Under the pieces are notes generated by a model that was given only the letters and a program-made list of their open reading frames with translations, was not told where the DNA came from and did not search any database. From the NCBI RefSeq assembly GCF_030815405.1, contig NZ_JAUSWX010000001.1, positions 1,674,001 to 1,738,000 on the forward strand: 64,000 nucleotides of DNA. Direction: 5' to 3'. The DNA is from Agromyces albus. GTDB taxonomy: Bacteria > Actinomycetota > Actinomycetes > Actinomycetales > Microbacteriaceae. Both the position numbers and the translations under genes were made by a program. Below are positions 1 to 6,463 of this stretch, in pieces; the first letter of the stretch is position 1; every line of letters begins with the position of its first letter.

Positions 1-14
1 ATGGGCGTTCCCCT

Positions 15-779
15 CTAGTTGCCGCCTGCCACGCGGATGTCGGCGCCCGACGTGTAGGACGCGTCGGGAGAGAAGAGGTACGCGACGGCTCCCGCGATCT
101 CGTGGGGCTCGCCCGGCCGGCGCATCGGAATGCGCGGCGCGCGTTCCTCGGGCGCGTTCGGGCGACCCGCGGCCGCATGGATCTCGGTGCGAGTGGTGCC
201 GGGCGACACGGTGTTGACCCGCACCCCGACCGGGCCGAACTCCTTCGCCGTGCCCGTCGTGAGCGCGTTGAGCGCGGCCTTGCTCATCGAGTAGGGGATG
301 TAGGTGTTCGGCGAACCCGTCGTCGCTGCGCCCGAGGAGATGTTCACGATCGAGCCGCCGGCGCCGCCGCGATCCGTCGCCATGTGCGCGATCGCAGCGC
401 GCGTGAGCACGATCGGCGCGAGCACGTTCACGCGGAACAGGAGCTCGGACTCCTCGATGGATGCGTCGAGGAATCCGCCGATCCGACCCGTGATCCCGGC
501 GTTGTTCACGAGACCAGTGATCGTCCCGAACTCGTCGATCGCCGTCGGCACGACCGTCGCGGCCACGTCGAGGTCGGCGAGGTCGACCTGCAGGAAGAAC
601 ACACGGGCACCGGATGCCTCGCACAGGCGTGCCACCTCATCGGCATCCGCCACCCTGTCCCGAAACGTCAGTACGAGGTCGTGTCCGTCGGCGGCCAGTC
701 GTTCGGCGATCGCCGCACCGATGCCGCGGCTCGCTCCCGTGATGATCGTGACCGGCCGTGACGAGGCATCCGTTTCCAT
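15..779 (-). CDS. SDR-family NAD(P)-dependent oxidoreductase
   Basis: A 254-residue classical short-chain dehydrogenase/reductase, probably cytosolic; the substrate cannot be told. The cofactor motif TGASRGIG is at residues 14-21, NNAG at 92-95, and the catalytic set Ser148/149, Tyr163 and Lys167 (YSMSK) is complete. The C-terminus ends in the usual SGADIRVAGG-type segment. I chose the ATG at 779 because a TAGGCT -10 box (792-787) lies 7 nt upstream, giving a leaderless mRNA; an in-frame extension upstream would run through the promoter of the divergent gene and has no SDR sequence. Confidence 0.9.
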   Translation of the reverse strand: METDASSRPVTIITGASRGIGAAIAERLAADGHDLVLTFRDRVADADEVARLCEASGARVFFLQVDLADLDVAATVVPTAIDEFGTITGLVNNAGITGRIGGFLDASIEESELLFRVNVLAPIVLTRAAIAHMATDRGGAGGSIVNISSGAATTGSPNTYIPYSMSKAALNALTTGTAKEFGPVGVRVNTVSPGTTRTEIHAAAGRPNAPEERAPRIPMRRPGEPHEIAGAVAYLFSPDASYTSGADIRVAGGN

Positions 780-846
780 GCCGGCAAGCCTAGGTGCCCA
801 CAGTCGCCTCTGGCGGGAACGCGCAGTACGGGCGTACCATCGTGCC

Positions 847-1176
847 ATGGCACGCGACGCGGCGAGCCGCCAAGAGGGCAACGCGTTCACGCACTTCTTC
901 GAGAGGGTGGATCGAGCGCTCTTCCCGATGTTCGGTCCGCCACCGATCACCGAGAGCGAGCCAGAGGAGCGTTCGCTCGATGAGCAGAGGTGTCCATTGT
1001 GTGGACACCCGATGTTCGAGCACTCGTTCGATCACTCCACGCCCAACACCGTGATGACGTGTCCCACCGACGAGCGCATTCCCGAGCGCGACGGAGCGGG
1101 ACCACTCAACGAGCTCGGCATGCCCGCAACCGGACGGCGCCTCGAGCGATACGAAGAGCGCGGCGAGCCGCGCTGA
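847..1176 (+). CDS. Hypothetical small protein with CPxCG zinc-ribbon-like motif
   Basis: A 109-residue hydrophilic protein without signal peptide or membrane segment. The middle holds CPLCGHPMFEHSFDHS followed about 15 residues later by a single Cys in TCPTDE, so three Cys and several His could bind one metal, but the pattern is not a complete treble-clef. The ATG is preceded by TACCAT (835-840) and a 6-nt gap, fitting a leaderless transcript divergent from the neighbouring SDR gene. Similar short proteins of unknown function occur in Microbacteriaceae (from memory, unverified). No function assigned. Confidence 0.7.
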   Translation: MARDAASRQEGNAFTHFFERVDRALFPMFGPPPITESEPEERSLDEQRCPLCGHPMFEHSFDHSTPNTVMTCPTDERIPERDGAGPLNELGMPATGRRLERYEERGEPR

Positions 1177-1208
1177 GTCGCGAGAGTCGCCGGGGGAGTG
1201 GTGCTGGG

Positions 1209-1505
1209 TTACGCAGCGTACGGCGCGTAGTCGATCTCGAGGAACTCCTCGACCTCGGGCACCCATCGTGCGGCGACGAAGGCGACATGATCGGGATGCT
1301 CGTTGTACGACGCGTACGCAGCGGCATCGGAGAACTCCATTGAGAATCCGAACGTGAAGTCGTTCTTCGCGCTCACCTGGTGGAGCTGCTCGAATCGCTC
1401 GACACCCGGAATGCCGGCGAGCACCTGCGCGGTCTCGAGGAACGATCGTTCTGCTTCGGAACCCGAGGGGTGACGCAGACGGAACGCGACGGTGTGACGG
1501 ATCAT
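1209..1505 (-). CDS. Dabb-family (stress-responsive A/B barrel) protein
   Basis: A 98-residue protein matching the dimeric alpha/beta-barrel (Dabb) fold: the N-terminus MIRHTVAFRLRHP, central FTFGFSMEFSDAAAYASY and a closing strand near VPEVEEFLEIDYAPY are characteristic. Dabb proteins form small cytosolic dimers; some are enzymes such as olivetolic acid cyclase, but most bacterial ones are uncharacterised. A TAGGGT -10 box (1517-1512) lies 6 nt before the ATG, so the message may be leaderless. It stands alone, convergent to the upstream gene. Confidence 0.85.
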   Translation of the reverse strand: MIRHTVAFRLRHPSGSEAERSFLETAQVLAGIPGVERFEQLHQVSAKNDFTFGFSMEFSDAAAYASYNEHPDHVAFVAARWVPEVEEFLEIDYAPYAA

Positions 1506-1552
1506 CGCTCCACCCTATGGGCGAGAGACACGAGGGCAGCCGATCGCCGTGT

Positions 1553-2079
1553 CAGATGCTGTTGCGCCGCTGCCCCTCGCGAAGCTTCACCATCGTGGGG
1601 ACCGCGCCCAAGCGAGACACGGGTTCCACGAGTCGTGGCAGGAACGGCTCGAGGGGGTCGGGTTCCACCACATCAACCTGGCCTCGTTGAGCATCAACTA
1701 CCGGACGCCGGAAGAGGTGATGGCGCAAGCAGAGCCCGTCATCCGGGCCGTCCTGCCGGACGCCAACGTGCCGACTTCCATACACCGCAGCGGCATCCCC
1801 ATCGTGCGCGGATCGACTTCGGACCTGGACTCGATCCTCGGAACATGGCTCGCCGCACACGCCGACGGCATCGCCTGCGTCATCGGCGATCCGACATTCG
1901 AGGGGACATCCCGGATCCGTTCTCTGACGCCGGAATTGTCAAAGGGACTCGAGTTCGACCTGGTCGTCCTCATCGACCCTGATGCGTTCGGCAACGGCAT
2001 CGAAGGAGCCGTCGACCGCTATGTCGCGATGACCCGGGCAACGCAGCAGCTCGTCATTCTCACGACGTTGCATCGGTGA
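1553..2079 (+). pseudogene. helR: Remnant of HelR (RNA-polymerase recycling motor ATPase), 3' third only, frameshifted
   Basis: Only the C-terminal third of a HelD/HelR-like superfamily 1 helicase remains. From 1553 one frame reads QMLLRRCPSRSFTIVG, the typical segment before 'DRAQARHGF'. At about 1597-1600 a single G is missing, and the homology continues in another frame (DRAQARHGFHESWQERL, then LASLSINYRTPEEV, SLTPELSKGLEFDLVVLIDP and the helicase motif VAMTRATQQLVILT). Walker A and the N-terminal clamp-binding regions are absent upstream. HelR displaces stalled polymerase and confers rifamycin tolerance in actinobacteria; this copy cannot be functional as an ATPase. Confidence 0.8.
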
Positions 2080-2113
2080 CAGGGACCGGAGCACAACGCC
2101 GTCTTCCGTCTCG

Positions 2114-2506
2114 TCAGGAGGCGGCCATGCTCGCGATCTGGATGAGGTTGCCGCACGTGTCGTCGAAGACCGCGGTCGTCATGGGACCCATCGCGGTCGG
2201 CGGTTGCGTGAACTCGACGCCCGCGGCAACGAGGCGCGCGTGCTCGGCCTCGACGTCGTCAACAGCGAACGAGGTGAACGGGATGCCATCGGCGACGAGC
2301 GCCTGCTTGAACGGCCCCGCTGCCGGGTGTTCGTCGGGCTCGAGCACGAGCTCGACGCCGTCGGGATCGTCGGGAGAAACGACGGTGAGCCAGCGGGCCT
2401 CGCCGGCCGCGAAATCGGTCTTCTTCTCGAACCCGAGCACGTCGGTGTAGAAGTCGAGAGCCTTGGCCTGGTCGTCGACGAGCACGCTCGTGAGGTTGAT
2501 GCGCAT
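2114..2506 (-). CDS. VOC-family (glyoxalase/bleomycin-resistance-like) protein
   Basis: A 130-residue vicinal-oxygen-chelate protein with two beta-alpha-beta-beta-beta modules: MRINLTSVLVDDQAKALDFY at the N-terminus and FTSFAVDDVEAEHARLVAAG in the second module, ending in DTCGNLIQIAS. The metal-ligand pattern is weak, so enzymatic activity is uncertain. It starts 2 nt after the stop of the ArsR-type gene upstream on the same strand, so the two are an operon and the regulator probably controls this gene. ArsR plus VOC pairs are frequent in actinobacteria; the natural substrate is unknown. Confidence 0.85.
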   Translation of the reverse strand: MRINLTSVLVDDQAKALDFYTDVLGFEKKTDFAAGEARWLTVVSPDDPDGVELVLEPDEHPAAGPFKQALVADGIPFTSFAVDDVEAEHARLVAAGVEFTQPPTAMGPMTTAVFDDTCGNLIQIASMAAS

Positions 2507-2508
2507 GG

Positions 2509-2820
2509 TCACTCCTGTTCTTGGTCGGTCATCTGGTCGTCGGATGTCACGAGCGGCCGGAACCACTCGTCCCACGTGGCGCGCAGCGGTGCGCGATCGA
2601 GGGAGTGGAGGCGGTACCTGCCCTCGCGTCGTATTGTCACGAGCCCGGCCTGCTCGAGCACATCGAGGTGCTTCGCGACGGCCTGCCGTGAGACCTCGAG
2701 CCCGTGCCGCGACATGAGTCGTACGCACAGTTCGAAGAGCGTCTGCTCATCGCGCTCGGCGAGCTCCTCGACGAGGATTCGCCTCGTCGGGTCGGAGATT
2801 GCCTTGAATACCGGATCCAC
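2509..2820 (-). CDS. ArsR/SmtB-family winged-helix transcriptional regulator
   Basis: A 103-residue regulator with the ArsR core: VFKAISDPTRRILVEELAERD at the N-terminus, a recognition helix around VSRQAVAKHLDVLEQAGLV and a wing RREGRYRLHSL. The metal-binding ELCVC motif of SmtB/ArsR is not present (FELCVRL only), so it belongs to the non-metal subgroup that often represses neighbouring VOC or SRPBCC genes. I chose the GTG at 2820 since a TATAGT -10 box lies exactly 6 nt upstream; an upstream start would lie inside the operator. It is the first gene of a two-gene operon with the VOC gene. Confidence 0.88.
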   Translation of the reverse strand: MDPVFKAISDPTRRILVEELAERDEQTLFELCVRLMSRHGLEVSRQAVAKHLDVLEQAGLVTIRREGRYRLHSLDRAPLRATWDEWFRPLVTSDDQMTDQEQE

Positions 2821-2826
2821 ATGACC

Positions 2827-2856
2827 ACTATAGGTAACCACGTGGTTACCTGTCGA
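2827..2856 (-). promoter_or_regulatory. Promoter of the arsR-VOC operon with a palindrome filling the spacer
   Basis: On the minus strand: -35 TCGACA (2856-2851), -10 TATAGT (2832-2827), and an 18-nt spacer that is the perfect palindrome GGTAACCACGTGGTTACC (2833-2850; 20 bp if the flanking A/T pair is included). Transcription would start at or next to the GTG at 2820. A dimeric ArsR-type repressor bound here would block both promoter elements, so negative autoregulation is the natural inference. Confidence 0.75.
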
Positions 2857-2887
2857 GGGACGAGCCAACCGAATCGGGGGAGTGGCG

Positions 2888-3325
2888 TCAGTTCTTCTTC
2901 AGCTCCTCGGCGAGCATCACGAGGATGCCACTGGGACCGCGGACGTACGTGAGTTTATAGACGTCTTCATAGGTCGCCACGCCGCGAAGCGGACGGTATC
3001 CGTGCCTCGCGACGACCTCAAGGGCTTCGTCGATGTCGTCGACTGAGAAGGCAACGCGGTGCATGCCAATCTCGTTGGGCCGAGTGGGCTCCGACTCGAT
3101 CGCCTCGGGGTGGATGTACTCGAAGAGCTCAAGGCGACCATGGCCGTCTGGCGTCTGGAGCATCGCAATCTTGGCGTGGTTGCCATCAAGGCCGACGGCA
3201 GTGTCGGTCCACTCACCACTGACCGTGTCACGGCCGACGACCGTGAGACCGAGGTCGGTGAAAAAGGAGATCGTTGCTTCGAGGTCGCGAACGGCGATGC
3301 CGACGTTCTCAAGTTTGATGGCCAT
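2888..3325 (-). CDS. VOC-family protein (methylmalonyl-CoA-epimerase/glyoxalase-like)
   Basis: A 145-residue VOC-fold protein beginning MAIKLENVGIAVRDLEATISFF, with GRLELFEYIHP closing the first module and MHRVAFSVDDIDEALEVVARHG opening the second. Likely metal ligands are the His in GMHRVAF and a Glu/Asp in each module, so it may be an active isomerase or lyase, but the substrate is unknown. TAGCAT (3338-3333) is followed after 7 nt by the ATG at 3325, which favours this start over the ATG nine bases upstream that overlaps the -10 box. Confidence 0.82.
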   Translation of the reverse strand: MAIKLENVGIAVRDLEATISFFTDLGLTVVGRDTVSGEWTDTAVGLDGNHAKIAMLQTPDGHGRLELFEYIHPEAIESEPTRPNEIGMHRVAFSVDDIDEALEVVARHGYRPLRGVATYEDVYKLTYVRGPSGILVMLAEELKKN

Positions 3326-3473
3326 GCGTTGCATGCTACCGAGCCGAGCCGAACCGATTCGCTGCGGTTTGGGCACCTTGGCCGGGCACTTTGTGGGCGG
3401 CTCAAACAGGAATCCGGTTCCGCTGGGCGTCCGGAAATTTCAGCGGCTCGACGAGCGTCGCGGTGGATGACCG

Positions 3474-4295
3474 CTATGCGGGCGTCTCGTTCTGCTCTCT
3501 CTCGGCGAGCCGATGGAGTTGCCATCTGTGCACGTCGGGCAGCCAATCCAATGGGGCAGATGGACCGACCCGCGGGTCGTCGGGAACACCGCCGTCTCGC
3601 AGGTCCTCCACGTACGCGCGATCCAGTTTGATTCGTGCTCGTAGCTGCTCAGCTCCGCCGACCGAGCCGTGACCGGGGATGACGGCATGAACATGGTCGG
3701 CCACACCATCGAACAGCCGCAACGCGGCGAGGTAGTCCTCGATCGGATTCGCGGCCTCGAGATCGAGGAACGGCATCAGGATGTCAGACAGCATGTCGCC
3801 GGCGACGAGGACACCGCGCTCCTCGATCAACAGGGCCGCGTGGCCTGGGGCATGGGCCTGATGCTCGATGATCCTTACTTCGGGGCCATCCCAAGGGATC
3901 TGCGCAGCTTCGGTGGACAGACCGGTAATGAGACCGAGCAGCTCCATTGGGATCTCCTCGGCGTACTCCGGCGGGAGCCCCTCGGCTACGCGGTCCTTCC
4001 AGTCCGCGTTCGACAGCAGATCTTGGAGAGAGGCCGCGCAGCGGGCTGTACCGTAACGGTGCGCGTCGCCGAAGTTCGCGTGCCAGAGCACGTGGTCCCA
4101 ATCAGAATGCGTCGAGAAGCCTGCCACGACGGGCTGGCCCAGCTCACGAAGGTCGTTCGCGAGGGCGGCCATTTCGTCGCTCGTTATGCCGGGGTCGATG
4201 AGCAACACGCCGTCCCGGCCCTGCACCACAACGGAATTACTCTGGATGAACTCGCTCTCGTGAACGAGCACGCCCTCAGCGACTTGCTTCAGCAT
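3474..4295 (-). CDS. MBL-fold metallo-hydrolase with atypical HxDxDH motif
   Basis: A 273-residue metallo-beta-lactamase-fold protein, without signal peptide. DGVLLIDPG marks the first core strand, the active-site loop reads THSDWDH, later HAPGHAALLI and VAGDML supply the third His and bridging Asp, and VIPGHGSVGG the last His. The canonical HxHxDH is here HxDxDH: the second His is replaced by Asp, which may alter or abolish one zinc site. The ATG has a GGAAGG ribosome-binding site 7 nt upstream. Substrate unknown; it is monocistronic and preceded by a 16-bp palindrome. Confidence 0.82.
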   Translation of the reverse strand: MLKQVAEGVLVHESEFIQSNSVVVQGRDGVLLIDPGITSDEMAALANDLRELGQPVVAGFSTHSDWDHVLWHANFGDAHRYGTARCAASLQDLLSNADWKDRVAEGLPPEYAEEIPMELLGLITGLSTEAAQIPWDGPEVRIIEHQAHAPGHAALLIEERGVLVAGDMLSDILMPFLDLEAANPIEDYLAALRLFDGVADHVHAVIPGHGSVGGAEQLRARIKLDRAYVEDLRDGGVPDDPRVGPSAPLDWLPDVHRWQLHRLAEREQNETPA

Positions 4296-4351
4296 GAAAT
4301 GCCTTCCGCTTGTGGTCTCATCCGCTTGTCGAGACCGTATTGGCTGACGGT

Positions 4352-4367
4352 AGTGCTTGCAAGCACT
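4352..4367. promoter_or_regulatory. Perfect 16-bp palindrome upstream of the MBL gene
   Basis: AGTGCTTGCAAGCACT is its own reverse complement and lies 57 nt upstream of the MBL start. The central TTGCAA could double as a -35 element, with TACGGT (4341-4336, minus strand) as a possible -10, though the spacer would be only 15 nt. The shape and position fit an operator for a TetR- or GntR-type repressor, but no such regulator is encoded nearby. Confidence 0.5.
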
Positions 4368-4459
4368 TTGGGCGAAGCGGTTGAGCCCACCACCCGGTCA
4401 CCGCGTTCGTCGGTGGGCTCAGGGGAGACGCCCTAACAGGCCCGTTCGAGCAAACGGAC

Positions 4460-4473
4460 ATAATGTGCATTAT
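4460..4473. repeat. AT-rich inverted repeat
   Basis: ATAATG-TG-CATTAT, an imperfectly centred inverted repeat in an unusually AT-rich patch, followed directly by a second small hairpin ATCGGC/GCCGAT (about 4472-4489). It sits between the MBL gene and the decayed pentapeptide gene. It could be a weak terminator or a promoter element; I cannot decide which. Confidence 0.3.
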
Positions 4474-4476
4474 CGG

Positions 4477-4779
4477 CTATAAGGCCGATGCGTGTTCCTT
4501 CAGGATGCTGAAGTCGCAGCTGTCGAAACGCAGCCGACGAGCTTGCAGCCGGTGAAGGTCGCGTCGAAGAAGTTGCAGCTGCGGAAGGTGCAGTTCACGA
4601 ACGCGGTGGATTCGTGATTTGGAGATGTTGAACTTCACATTGACGAAGACGCAGTTGGTGAAGGTCGCGCCGGAACTCGATGCCTCGGTGAGGTCGATGT
4701 CGACGAATCGCACGTCGGAGTACTCCGCACCGTCGAACTCGCGGGCGTATCAATCCTCGTCGCTGATCGTCGACGTGGT
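4477..4779 (-). pseudogene. Decayed pentapeptide-repeat protein gene
   Basis: Reading the minus strand, fragments in different frames form one pentapeptide-repeat protein. First ISDED, then a TGA (4752-4750) where Trp is expected, then YAREFDGAEYSDVRFVDIDL and GATFTNCVFVNVKFNIS. An extra A near 4613 shifts the frame to NHESTAFVNCTFRSCNF and DATFTGCKLVGC. A lost base near 4527 returns it to the first frame, FDSCDFSILK. An in-frame TAG at 4782-4780 closes the upstream side. Pentapeptide proteins form right-handed beta-helices, and some mimic DNA; with one nonsense mutation and two frameshifts this gene is dead. Confidence 0.75.
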
Positions 4780-5122
4780 CTAAGAGGAAGGCGCACCGCC
4801 ACGTCGTTCTGACATGCGCTCACCCAAGCACCAGCCGCCGACGTGGTGGCCTTCGTCATCCGAGACAAGGTCGAGCACACGCACGGTGATGTCCTGGTAG
4901 ACGTTGAACCCACGTCGATCCGATTGGTTGAACCAATCGGCACCGGTTGGTGTCCTCGCCGCTCTCGCCGAGTTGAAGCGTGAAGTGTAGCACAGCTCGC
5001 ACGACCATGCAGCCTCCTACGGCAGTCCGGGGTGCGTGATAGGTGTGGTGTTTATACCCAAATCGACGACAGCGACGTTCCGGCCGAGCTGACTGACCGT
5101 GCGTCGTGGAGGAGAAATCATC
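4780..5122 (+). other. Gene-free leader region of the repeat-protein/metalloprotease operon
   Basis: About 340 bases without a credible gene on either strand. It holds a 21-bp near-perfect palindrome (4920-4940), a possible TATACC -10 (5053-5058) without a convincing -35, and a strong ribosome-binding site GGAGGAG (5108-5114) serving the ATG at 5123. I see nothing else in it. Confidence 0.5.
4920..4940. promoter_or_regulatory. Inverted repeat with 10-bp perfect arms, candidate operator
   Basis: CCGATTGGTT (4920-4929), one central G, then AACCAATCGG (4931-4940): two perfect 10-bp arms around a single base, about 180 bp upstream of the repeat-protein start. A one-base loop cannot form a good hairpin, so a binding site for a dimeric regulator is more likely than a terminator. 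No regulator gene adjoins it. Confidence 0.5.
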
Positions 5123-6463
5123 ATGGACGAGAAAAAGCGTGAGCCCCTCACGCCCGCAGAACTGGCCGACGAGGGCATCGTAGCCCTGCCAGACAAGGAA
5201 GTCGTCTCGATCCTGGACCTCGCCGCCGACATCGACCTGGCCATCGACGGCGCGGCGCCCATCGACCTGGCCGTGGCCCTCAATGCCAACGTCGTGGCGC
5301 CGATCGATGCAGCTGTCAGCGCCAACCTGCTTGCCGACGGCTCGACCGCCCAAGCGATGGCCGACCAGGGTGTGCAGATCACTCAGACGGTCGCCGCCGA
5401 CGCGACAGCGACCGCGCTGCAGGACAGCACCATCGACCAGAGCGACACCGTCGTGGGCGGTGCGGTCCCCGCGGAGGGCGTCGGCGAGGCATCCACGCTG
5501 ATGGCGCCCACCGAGCTCGCCGCTGCGTCTGCCGCGCCCGTGGACGGCAGCGTCGTGATCGACTCGGCCGGCAACATCATCGGCACGCTGGATACCGCGG
5601 CCGGCAACGTGGTGGCCCCTGACGGTTCGATCCTGGGCACGCTGAACGAGACGACAGGTGTCGTTCTCGACTCGGCGGGCAACCTGATCGGAACGGTCAC
5701 CGACCTCGTCGATGGTGCCACCGTGGTTGGCTTGAACGGCAACGTCCTCGGCATCCTGGATGCGGCTACCGGCAACGTGCTCGACGCCACCGGCAACGTC
5801 GTGGGTGTGCTGGACCCGCTCACCGGCCAGGTGCTCGACACGGTCGGGAATGTGCTGGGCACGGTGACCGACTTCCTGGACGGCACCACCGTCCTGGACT
5901 CCGCTGGCAACGTGATCGGCATCCTCGACGGTGCGACCGGCAACGTGGTCAACTCGCTGGGCAACGTCATCGGTGTGCTGAACCCGATCACCGGCCAAGT
6001 CCTGGACGCGGCGGGGAACATCCTTGGAACGATCGGCGAGGTGGTCGACGACGTCACCGACGCACTGACGAGGCTCAACACTGGCGACTTGCTCAAGGGC
6101 GACCTGCTCAACGTCGACGTCAACGTCGACCTGGACGCCGATCTGGCAGCGCCGATCAACGGCGCCATCGCGGCGAACGCCAACGTCGCGGCGCCCATCG
6201 ATGCGTCGGTGGCTGCGAACATCCTGTCGGAGAACTCGGAAGCGACCGCGATCGCGCAGCAAACCGCCATCATCACGCAGAGCATCACCGGGAACGCGGA
6301 CGGCCTCTCCGACCAGATCTCCGACATCGACCAGTCGTCGCTGGAGCCGGTCGACACCGATACCGCGTCGACCGACGATCCCGCCATCGCCAGTGCACCG
6401 GTGGCGCAGGAGCCGGCCCCTGCCGCCGAGACGGTCGACCCGGCTGACGACACCACGCCGTGA
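5123..6463 (+). CDS. Leader-like, repeat-rich protein paired with a membrane metalloprotease
   Basis: A 446-residue acidic protein with no Cys, no signal peptide and no membrane segment. Residues 1-31 (MDEKKREPLTPAELADEG, then LPDKEVVSIL) are charged and end in an LP-containing helix, resembling a leader peptide. Residues about 32-110 and about 320-400 are two related Ala/Asn/Asp-rich cassettes (VAPIDAAVSANLLAD versus VAAPIDASVAANILSE; QGVQITQTV versus TAIITQSI). Between them, residues about 144-310 hold some nine ~18-residue repeats of the form VLDxxGNVxGxLDxxTG, suggesting a beta-solenoid. The C-terminus is Ala/Pro/Asp-rich. GGAGGAG precedes the ATG. The stop overlaps the downstream protease GTG, so the two are translationally coupled; I infer that this is its substrate or partner. 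Confidence 0.85.
   Translation: MDEKKREPLTPAELADEGIVALPDKEVVSILDLAADIDLAIDGAAPIDLAVALNANVVAPIDAAVSANLLADGSTAQAMADQGVQITQTVAADATATALQDSTIDQSDTVVGGAVPAEGVGEASTLMAPTELAAASAAPVDGSVVIDSAGNIIGTLDTAAGNVVAPDGSILGTLNETTGVVLDSAGNLIGTVTDLVDGATVVGLNGNVLGILDAATGNVLDATGNVVGVLDPLTGQVLDTVGNVLGTVTDFLDGTTVLDSAGNVIGILDGATGNVVNSLGNVIGVLNPITGQVLDAAGNILGTIGEVVDDVTDALTRLNTGDLLKGDLLNVDVNVDLDADLAAPINGAIAANANVAAPIDASVAANILSENSEATAIAQQTAIITQSITGNADGLSDQISDIDQSSLEPVDTDTASTDDPAIASAPVAQEPAPAAETVDPADDTTP
5552..6060 (+). repeat. In-frame tandem repeats (~54 bp units) in the repeat-rich protein
   Basis: About nine degenerate units of roughly 54 bp. Each encodes a ~18-residue motif with invariant Gly-Asn and Gly and alternating hydrophobics (for example VLDATGNVVGVLDPLTGQ). 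Every third unit ends in GTVTDxxDG instead of LDxxTG, so the array also shows a higher-order period of about three units. Confidence 0.75.

Noticed and set aside
1549..1600. A GTG-initiated start giving a 176-aa intact protein at the helR remnant
   Set aside because: The first 17 residues (SDAVAPLPLAKLHHRG) have no family similarity, whereas the adjacent frame carries the conserved HelR segment up to the missing base. The frame is accidental.
4383..4420. GAGCCCACC and GGTGGGCTC as a terminator of the pentapeptide gene or MBL gene
   Set aside because: The nine-bp arms are separated by 20 nt, and the position is upstream of the MBL gene rather than after any stop in the right orientation. Too weak to list.
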